Origin: Planctomycetota bacterium
Lineage (GTDB): Bacteria; Planctomycetota; Phycisphaerae; Sedimentisphaerales; SG8-4
Assembly (NCBI GenBank): GCA_030607345.1
Contig: JAUWKC010000067.1
Location: 1 to 7,881, forward strand
DNA length: 7,881 nucleotides
Direction of reading: 5' to 3'
Below, piece after piece: positions 1 to 4,743 of this stretch (its first letter is position 1; each line of letters opens with the position of its first letter). Below the pieces are notes generated by a model. It did not search any database, had not been told where the DNA came from, and worked only from the letters and a program-made list of their open reading frames with translations. Made by a program: the position numbers and the translations under genes.

Positions 1-44
1 ATATTAGCTGTCGCGCAGTATTTTACCGTAATATTCAAAGAGCT

Positions 45-764
45 TTAATTCTTTGCTATTGGCAGTACTTGAGATATGGCTATTGCTTTAGCCAACCCTG
101 ATGATACGGCTCCTATATCCGCCAGTTGCTCTTGTTTGGGACGGCTCTCTTCGGAATGCCAAATCAAAATTGCACCGGCACATACTTTTTCTATGGTTAA
201 TGGTACGGCCATGACCGAATGTTTGTCAAGCCCTTCTGTTTCTTGTTGGTACTCGAAAGGGTATGCGTCGGCTATATTACAGGTTTCGTTCAACGTGCAG
301 ATGTTCGCGGCCAAGTCTTCTTCTATGTGTTTCTTGAATTGCTCTGTGGGCGGGGGCGTGAGATTCTCTGTCCGACACCCGTGCCATTCGAAGCGTTCCG
401 GCCGCCTGAGGAGAAAGCTGACCATCGTACTTGGTATCTGGCGTTCTATTAGCCTAGCGGCAACACGTAACAATTCGTCGAGGCCGGCACTTGCGAGAAG
501 GGACTCATAGAAGCCAGCCTCGAAACTTATCCTGTTGAGAGCCTTTATGTAATCCCTCTGGGTTGAAATAAGGTTGTTGCAGATAATGTCTATCTTCTGC
601 GCCTGGCTTTTACGCTCGGTATTGAGCTTTCTTATCAGCAGCCGCAGCCTTGCGTGTCTCGTTTTTTGTTGCATGGGCGCTCGCAGCCTTGCGTGTTCCA
701 TTGAACAAACAGCCATCTCACAGTTTTTGTATTCGACTGAATCAAATGAAGCCTTTAAGGACAA
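45..764 (-). CDS. GAF-domain signalling protein, small, uncharacterised
   Basis: Reads as a 239-residue soluble protein. Residues about 35-85 are rich in Lys, Arg, Glu and Gln with spaced hydrophobics and look like a long helix or coiled coil. Residues about 85-235 look like a GAF sensory domain: a helix (GLDELLRVAARLIE, 94-107), a strand (MVSFLLR, 114-120), then HSVMAVPL (182-189) followed by CAGAILIWHS (195-204), the usual GAF core strand pattern. No signal peptide, membrane segment, kinase or DNA-binding domain is seen, so it probably binds a small ligand or a protein partner in the cytoplasm. The start is uncertain: the longest form begins with TTG at 764, with only a weak GGCGG five bases upstream, while in-frame ATGs lie at 716, 701 and 674. 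The region before residue 35 holds a duplicated HARLR. It ends with TAA at 45. The GAF assignment is from pattern only; the specific role is unknown. Confidence 0.75.
   Translation of the reverse strand: MSLKASFDSVEYKNCEMAVCSMEHARLRAPMQQKTRHARLRLLIRKLNTERKSQAQKIDIICNNLISTQRDYIKALNRISFEAGFYESLLASAGLDELLRVAARLIERQIPSTMVSFLLRRPERFEWHGCRTENLTPPPTEQFKKHIEEDLAANICTLNETCNIADAYPFEYQQETEGLDKHSVMAVPLTIEKVCAGAILIWHSEESRPKQEQLADIGAVSSGLAKAIAISQVLPIAKN
643..696. repeat. 15-bp direct repeat inside the GAF gene
   Basis: The sequence CGCAGCCTTGCGTGT occurs at 643-657 and again, unchanged, at 682-696. The spacing is 39 bases, exactly 13 codons, so both copies are read in the same frame on the minus strand and give the residues HARLR twice (24-28 and 37-41). 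It looks like a small in-frame duplication in a poorly constrained N-terminal segment, or an accident of two similar helical stretches. Confidence 0.7.
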
Positions 765-934
765 AGGGGCCGCCAGAGACTGATATTGCGTGGCCCTATA
801 AATAGTCCACTATCAATTTTGCGGCTTTTTACCCGACAGGCAGGACGGCCGACGCGGCTATTATAAACTCGTTTCTTGTGGGCAGGCCGTGTCGTTCTCG
901 GACCCGTATGGGCTTCAAGCCGTTGTCTGGGCTT

Positions 935-971
935 GGCGATAGTTTGCGAGAACAAGAGGCCGCCTATCGTC
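935..971. repeat. Inverted repeat, candidate RNA hairpin
   Basis: GGCGATAG (935-942) can pair with CTATCGTC (964-971): seven Watson-Crick pairs and one G-U pair if transcribed on the plus strand, with a 21-base loop, followed by TTTT (972-975). That resembles a weak intrinsic terminator reading plus, but no plus-strand gene precedes it. On the minus strand one pair becomes an A-C mismatch. It abuts a second inverted repeat (916-921 with 930-935). Confidence 0.35.
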
Positions 972-977
972 TTTTAG

Positions 978-995
978 TTGCTATTATTTTGCTAT
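978..995. repeat. Direct repeat TTGCTAT, 11-base period
   Basis: TTGCTAT is present at 978-984 and again at 989-995, start to start 11 bases, about one helical turn. This is typical of two sites for one DNA-binding protein on the same face of the helix. It lies upstream of the GAF gene on the minus strand. With only two short copies, chance cannot be excluded. Confidence 0.3.
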
Positions 996-1133
996 CCGGA
1001 CGTGGTGAGCGGCAGGACCTCACGGCATCTTTACATTCGACGTGCTGATGCGGTTCTGCTGCTACAATTAAGAGGCTGTACGTGGGGCTTGCGATCAATA
1101 GAGAGTGTGCGTATTCTGCGATACCTTTTTTGG

Positions 1134-1142
1134 ATTATAACA
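1134..1142 (-). promoter_or_regulatory. Extended -10 promoter candidate reading toward the GAF gene
   Basis: Read on the minus strand this is TGT followed by a perfect TATAAT, fitting the extended -10 pattern TGnTATAAT, which can work without a good -35; none is seen here. Transcription would begin near 1127, about 55 bases past the kinase stop codon, and run toward the GAF gene with a leader of roughly 360 bases, or make a separate small RNA. Confidence 0.4.
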
Positions 1143-1180
1143 CACCGGCGCCGCCAGTAGAAGCCAAACGGCCCGCCCGA

Positions 1181-3451
1181 TTAGCCGCTGGGCACAAGGA
1201 TTGCCACCGTCGTGCCGGCGCCGGGCTGGCTCTCTATCTTCAGCGAGCCTTTGTTAAGTTCAATCAGCCGCCGGGCATGTGCCAGCCCCATCCCGCGTTT
1301 CCTGCCGGCAGCCCTGCCGGAGAAAAATGGCACGGTTGCCTTCTGTGCTGTTTCGGCGTCCATTCCGCAACCGAGGTCGCTCACCTTGATTTCGACGAAC
1401 CCGCCGGTGCCGGCCGGCTCGGCGCTGATTTGAATCGGCCCTGTTTCTTCCGCATACGATTCGAGGCAGTTGCAGATGATATTTGCGATTGCCGAGACCA
1501 TCTGGGCCGAATCGACAAGCGCCTCTTTGACTTCGCCGGCCACTTTGACTTGTGCGTTAATGTAATCAGCCCCGGTCTTCTGGCCGGCAAAGTCCACCGC
1601 CTCTGCGAGCATTTGTTTGACGTCGGTCGGCGCCGGCCGCGGCTGTCGCGGCTCTGCGAAAACAATCAGGTCGTCTATGATTGCGGAAATCTGGTCTGTG
1701 TTGTCCTGAATCTGTATCAGCATACGTCTTTTTGCCTCGTCGGTCTCGCGCTCGGTCAGCAGTTGTGCTCGGCCGGATATAACCGAAAGCGGATTGTTTA
1801 ATTCGTGTGCGGCGCCGCCTGCCAGTTCGGCTAACGCAGAAAGAAGACTATCCACAGCAGGCCTGGTTGAAGTCTCGCCGGCGGACGGCGGAGTGGTGGG
1901 CTTTGGTTGGCTCGCTTTGAGTCCGGCAAGCAGTTGAACGAACTTCTCGGCCAGCAGTTGGCCGCCGGCGCAGGCCGACAGCATATCCAAAACACAGCCC
2001 GCAGCCGAAGCAGCAGTCCCGAAATTCTCCCGAAACAGCTCTGTATCGGCGGGGTACCGCAGTTCAAAAACGATAACGCCAACCGCTCTGCCATTGGCAA
2101 GAACCGGCAGCAATCTGGCCTGGCTGACATCGAATGGAACATCCAGTTGCTCGAACAGCCAGTCAGCTTGGCCCTGGGCCTCGACAATGTCGAACTTTTC
2201 GCTTATCGCGGCCGGCAGGCTATGCCGGTCGTCAGGGGCCTTCAGGCAGAGCGTCCTGCTCCTGCCAAGGCTCTCGACGAGTACAGCATCAAGAGTGTCG
2301 GATGTGTCGGGCCGAATTAAATACAGGCACACTCTGCCCGTTTGGTAAAACCTTTGCCAGCGGACCGCAAAATCCTCCGCCGCCTCAATTGGCAGCATCG
2401 CAGCGTTTATGTTAAATAGAAAGTCGGTCAGAAACTTCAGATGGCTTGAAGCTGTCTGAAGACGCCGATTCTCACCGGACAGGTTGCTGTTATCGCCGGC
2501 CAGTTGCGCTGCGGCCGTGTGCAGCGACTCGTAGTAAGCTGTCGCCGCGTGGGGTAAATCCAGGCCCAGAAGATTTGCCTTTTGCTCGACTTTGGCTGCA
2601 AGCTCGTCCCTGATTTGCTCAAGCTGCTCAGGTTGTACTGCCAGCCGTTCAGCCATCTGCTCTATCGAAGCCGGCGTGTCATAACTGCCCGATTGACCGA
2701 TGCCCGATTGACGTGCGATAGAATCGGCGGCCTGGATAACCCGGGCAAGGTGTGTCTCAGGCATCACCTGCGAAAGCATCTCGATGTCGCTGTGATGCAG
2801 CCAGATTGCATTTGCAATCTCGTCGGGAAGTTGCCACTTCGTCGCTATCCGCCTGCCGAGCGTGCCGTGGTCAACGCCCAGGTATCTTTGTTCAACAGCC
2901 ACGCAGGAGCAGCGGTCGGATTCCGCCTGTTCAACTATGCGGGCAAAGCTCTTGGGCATCGCCTCGTCGACTGCCAGCTTGCCAAGGTCGTGCAGTAGCC
3001 CCGCCGTATATGCCGTTTGTGAATCTACGGGCCATGATACGGCCTGAGCCATCTGTTCGGCGCAGCAGGCCACGGCAAGGCTGTGCCTGATGAGCTCTCG
3101 CCTCGGTGCGGTTCTGTCGTAAGCGACGCCGTTGTTCAATGGCTCAAGAACCTTCGCCGAGAGCAGAGCGCTGCGCACGGCGTCCGCGGGGAGTTTCGCA
3201 ACGGCGCGGCGAGCCGAGGGGCTCCGTCGGCCAAAGCCGATGCCCCGGCGGCCAAGCAGCGACAAAATCGTTGCCGTAAGCGCCGGGTCCGATTCAATTA
3301 TCTGCGTCAGGACCGGCGACAGAGACTTCGTTTGCAGCAGTTCAGACATAAAGCGCTGTGCTGTGCCGTGCAGCGTCGAGAGCGAATCCAGTTTACGGAT
3401 GATAAGCTCCGTGCGTTCGGCAAGTACAGCCTCTGCGGTTTGCTCGGCCAT
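1181..3451 (-). CDS. HDOD / GAF-like / sensor histidine kinase
   Basis: A 756-residue soluble multidomain sensor kinase. Residues about 16-250 form an HDOD domain with the HD-type residues preserved: His123, His154-Asp155 (HDLGK), Asp194-His195, His219-His220 and Asp243. Residues about 260-345 are helical linker; 345-495 look like a degenerate GAF sensor. After a Pro-rich linker (515-530) comes the dimerisation domain with the phosphoacceptor His549 in GGAAHELNNP, then a GHKL ATPase with the N box (NIICN, 657-661), G1 (DLGCGM, 692-697) and G2 (GMGLA, 720-724). No membrane segment is seen, so it should sense something in the cytoplasm. It follows the response regulator gene by 78 bases on the same strand and is its likely partner. 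The ATG at 3451 fits the start of the HDOD fold but has no Shine-Dalgarno sequence; a heptamer repeat lies there instead. The stop is TAA. The stimulus, and any HD hydrolase activity, are unknown. Confidence 0.92.
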   Translation of the reverse strand: MAEQTAEAVLAERTELIIRKLDSLSTLHGTAQRFMSELLQTKSLSPVLTQIIESDPALTATILSLLGRRGIGFGRRSPSARRAVAKLPADAVRSALLSAKVLEPLNNGVAYDRTAPRRELIRHSLAVACCAEQMAQAVSWPVDSQTAYTAGLLHDLGKLAVDEAMPKSFARIVEQAESDRCSCVAVEQRYLGVDHGTLGRRIATKWQLPDEIANAIWLHHSDIEMLSQVMPETHLARVIQAADSIARQSGIGQSGSYDTPASIEQMAERLAVQPEQLEQIRDELAAKVEQKANLLGLDLPHAATAYYESLHTAAAQLAGDNSNLSGENRRLQTASSHLKFLTDFLFNINAAMLPIEAAEDFAVRWQRFYQTGRVCLYLIRPDTSDTLDAVLVESLGRSRTLCLKAPDDRHSLPAAISEKFDIVEAQGQADWLFEQLDVPFDVSQARLLPVLANGRAVGVIVFELRYPADTELFRENFGTAASAAGCVLDMLSACAGGQLLAEKFVQLLAGLKASQPKPTTPPSAGETSTRPAVDSLLSALAELAGGAAHELNNPLSVISGRAQLLTERETDEAKRRMLIQIQDNTDQISAIIDDLIVFAEPRQPRPAPTDVKQMLAEAVDFAGQKTGADYINAQVKVAGEVKEALVDSAQMVSAIANIICNCLESYAEETGPIQISAEPAGTGGFVEIKVSDLGCGMDAETAQKATVPFFSGRAAGRKRGMGLAHARRLIELNKGSLKIESQPGAGTTVAILVPSG

Positions 3452-3455
3452 AAGT

Positions 3456-3488
3456 AGTTTTTAGTTTTTAGTTCTTAGTTTTTAGTTC
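3456..3488. repeat. Heptamer tandem repeat (AGTTTTT) before the kinase start
   Basis: Plus-strand units are AGTTTTT (3456-3462), AGTTTTT (3463-3469), AGTTCTT (3470-3476), AGTTTTT (3477-3483) and a partial AGTTC (3484-3488), about 4.7 copies with one substitution. On the minus strand the array ends four bases from the kinase ATG and fills the place where a ribosome-binding site would be. Adjacent bases to 3522 also show 7-base spacing (ATCTCG at 3498-3503 and 3505-3510) and an inverted repeat CGATTC-AC-GAATCG (3509-3522). Confidence 0.85.
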
Positions 3489-3529
3489 AACACCCAAATC
3501 TCGTATCTCGATTCACGAATCGCAATTGC

Positions 3530-4108
3530 TTAGCCGGCGACTCTCTCCATATTCAAAACCGTTGCTATTTTCTCAGTCAGCTCATCTATACTGAACGGCT
3601 TTCTTATGAAATCCTCGGCGCCGGATTTGAGCAACTGCTCGATTTCGTCTTCTTTGACGACGCCGCTTACGATTATAATCTTTGTGCTGGCGAACTCCGG
3701 ATTCCTTCTGATGGTCTGGCAGACAATGTTGCCGTTGACATCGGGCAGCATATAGTCCAGAAGAATAAGGTCGGGCCGGAACTGTTCGGTCAGCATGCCG
3801 GCGTCGTAACCGCTGGAAGCGGTTTTGATTTCATATCTCTGGTCCCTGCCGAGCACCTCTTCAAGCAGTTCCACAATCTCCGGGTCGTCGTCGACAATGA
3901 GGACTTTCTTCTTGCCCGAATCGAGATTGTCCAGAGGAATGTTGTTCTGGCTCATAAACTTGATAAGACTCTGGCGAGGTATTCTGCGAAATCGTGAGCC
4001 TGGGATGCGAAAACCCTCCAGTCGGCCGGCATCGAAACAGCGAATTATGGTCTGCTGGCTGACCTTGCAGATTCCAGCGGCCTCACCAGTCGTAAGCAAA
4101 TCCTTCAT
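3530..4108 (-). CDS. Response regulator: excisionase-type HTH plus receiver domain
   Basis: A two-domain cytoplasmic regulator of 192 residues (195 from the upstream ATG at 4117). The first 60 residues match the excisionase/MerR-like winged helix-turn-helix family: LLTTGEAAGICKVSQQTI, then GRLEGFRIPGSRFRRIP, ending near PLDNL. A receiver domain follows with all key residues, numbered from the 4117 start: the acidic pair Asp76-Asp77, phosphoacceptor Asp121 (LILLDYMLPD), Ser151 and Lys173 (IRKPF). There is no C-terminal output domain, so DNA binding must come from the N-terminus, the reverse of the usual receiver-then-HTH order. I chose the ATG at 4108 because AGAGGA then lies nine bases upstream, whereas it directly touches the ATG at 4117. 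It precedes the kinase gene by 78 bases and shares its strand, so the two probably form one operon and a phosphorelay pair. Target genes are unknown. Confidence 0.93.
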   Translation of the reverse strand: MKDLLTTGEAAGICKVSQQTIIRCFDAGRLEGFRIPGSRFRRIPRQSLIKFMSQNNIPLDNLDSGKKKVLIVDDDPEIVELLEEVLGRDQRYEIKTASSGYDAGMLTEQFRPDLILLDYMLPDVNGNIVCQTIRRNPEFASTKIIIVSGVVKEDEIEQLLKSGAEDFIRKPFSIDELTEKIATVLNMERVAG

Positions 4109-4176
4109 TTTCTCCATTCCTCTTTATCAACCAAATCCCTTTGGCAGAGAGCTCCCCAAATTACCCTTTTGCCCTA

Positions 4177-4205
4177 ATTTAACTATCGGACGTCTGCCTT
4201 GTCAA
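4177..4205 (-). promoter_or_regulatory. Sigma-70 promoter for the regulator-kinase operon
   Basis: On the minus strand a perfect -35 box TTGACA (4200-4205) is followed after exactly 17 bases by TTAAAT (4177-4182), four of six matches to TATAAT. Directly upstream (about 4206-4229) lies a run of A and T that resembles an UP element bound by the RNA polymerase alpha subunit. Transcription would begin near 4170, leaving a leader of about 60 bases before the ATG at 4108. Confidence 0.65.
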
Positions 4206-4229
4206 GAATTAAAAAAAATAAAAAAAGCT
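4206..4229 (-). promoter_or_regulatory. A/T-rich UP-like tract upstream of the -35 box
   Basis: The plus strand here is an almost pure A run (eight A, one T, seven A) flanked by AATT and AGCTTT, sharply different from the G+C-rich surroundings. Its place immediately behind a consensus -35 box fits an UP element or an intrinsically bent tract that strengthens the minus-strand promoter. Confidence 0.5.
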
Positions 4230-4402
4230 TTCGTCCCAGCATTCTCCACCGACATCTTATCACTCCTTGAATCGCACTTAGGCTTCAGCTCGCTTGACGG
4301 AACCAAGTGGGCCGAATTTTGTGTTTTTGCACGGCGTATGCCGATATAGCAAACTGTTGCTCAACGCAGGCTTGGACGGCTGTTTGGGACTCAGGTACGG
4401 TT

Positions 4403-4549
4403 GTGAAAAAGATTCTTATCGCAGTTGCTTTAGCCGTGCTGACGCTTTCGCTGGCGGGCTGCCAGACCGTCCAGGGCCTCGGCCGGGACATCACCTGGAC
4501 AGGCCAAGCCGGCCAAGAGGCCCTTGAAGGTCTCGGTGCGCCTCAGTAG
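4403..4549 (+). CDS. Entericidin-like small lipoprotein
   Basis: A 48-residue protein starting with GTG at 4403. Residues 1-19 are a lipoprotein signal peptide: KK at 2-3, a hydrophobic core ILIAVALAVLTLSL, and the lipobox LAGC with the lipidated cysteine at position 20. The mature part, 29 residues, follows the entericidin family pattern C-x-T-V-x-G-x-G-x-D-I-x-x-x-G (CQTVQGLGRDITWTG) and ends in TAG. Entericidins in proteobacteria are tiny envelope lipoproteins studied as an antidote/toxin pair; only one is seen here, so a toxin role should not be assumed. The GTG was chosen because it places the two lysines at the N-terminus of the signal peptide; the open frame extends upstream to an ATG at 4307, but that form would bury the signal. 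The ribosome-binding site is weak (AGG at 4393-4395). It diverges from the regulator gene and converges on mutS2. Confidence 0.8.
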   Translation: MKKILIAVALAVLTLSLAGCQTVQGLGRDITWTGQAGQEALEGLGAPQ

Positions 4550-4743
4550 GGCCGTAGGAAGAAGTAAACTCCTGGCCGCATTTCCCCACAGCAAAAAGAG
4601 CACGCACGAATCCAATCTTTTGTCGAACCGGACAAAAAGCTGATATAGGCGGTATCCTGAATGTCTTTGAACTGGACTATATCCTTGCTGCGCCCTGATG
4701 CGACGGTTGCGTTCGAAAGGCGCGCATAAATACCCCGGCAAAT
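4550..4743. other. Convergent gap between the lipoprotein gene and mutS2
   Basis: No classical terminator with a T run is seen between these convergent genes. The clearest structure is the inverted repeat TTTTGTC / GACAAAA (4618-4624 and 4631-4637, six-base loop), A/T-rich and without a T tail. On the minus strand the frame of mutS2 stays open for 66 codons after its TAG, down to a TGA at 4543-4545 inside the end of the lipoprotein gene; it has no start codon near its beginning and resembles no family I recognise. Confidence 0.45.
4618..4637. repeat. Inverted repeat in the convergent gap
   Basis: TTTTGTC (4618-4624) pairs with GACAAAA (4631-4637) around the loop GAACCG. It lies between the stop codons of two convergent genes, where a shared terminator would be expected, but lacks a T run on either strand outside the stem, so a terminator role is weakly supported. 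Confidence 0.35.

Larger units (their letters stand above)
765..1180. other. Intergenic region between the kinase stop and the GAF gene
   Basis: I find no convincing gene in these 416 bases. Both flanking genes are on the minus strand, so this would be leader or spacer for the GAF gene. It holds an extended -10 box (1134-1142), a second TATAAT on the minus strand (860-865) without a recognisable -35, a direct repeat TTGCTAT (978-984 and 989-995), and two neighbouring inverted repeats (CAAGCC/GGCTTG at 916-921/930-935 and an 8-bp pair at 935-942/964-971). The density of short repeats suggests regulatory sites or a structured leader RNA. I could not match it to a known riboswitch. Confidence 0.5.

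Noticed and set aside
755..955. A 66-codon minus-strand frame starting with ATG just upstream of the GAF gene
   Set aside because: It is basic, low in hydrophobic residues, shows no domain and no ribosome-binding site; probably chance in a spacer.
1119..1131. Weak GTAT/ATAC stem followed by a T run on the plus strand
   Set aside because: The stem has only four pairs and no plus-strand gene precedes it.
1082..1801. A 239-codon open frame on the plus strand
   Set aside because: It lies antisense to the end of the kinase, whose catalytic motifs are clear. Its content is compositional and shows no domain pattern.
4430..4741. A 103-codon minus-strand frame
   Set aside because: It runs antisense through the lipoprotein gene, has an Arg/Leu-rich chance composition and no family pattern. 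It was also examined as a lost Smr domain and shows none of its motifs.
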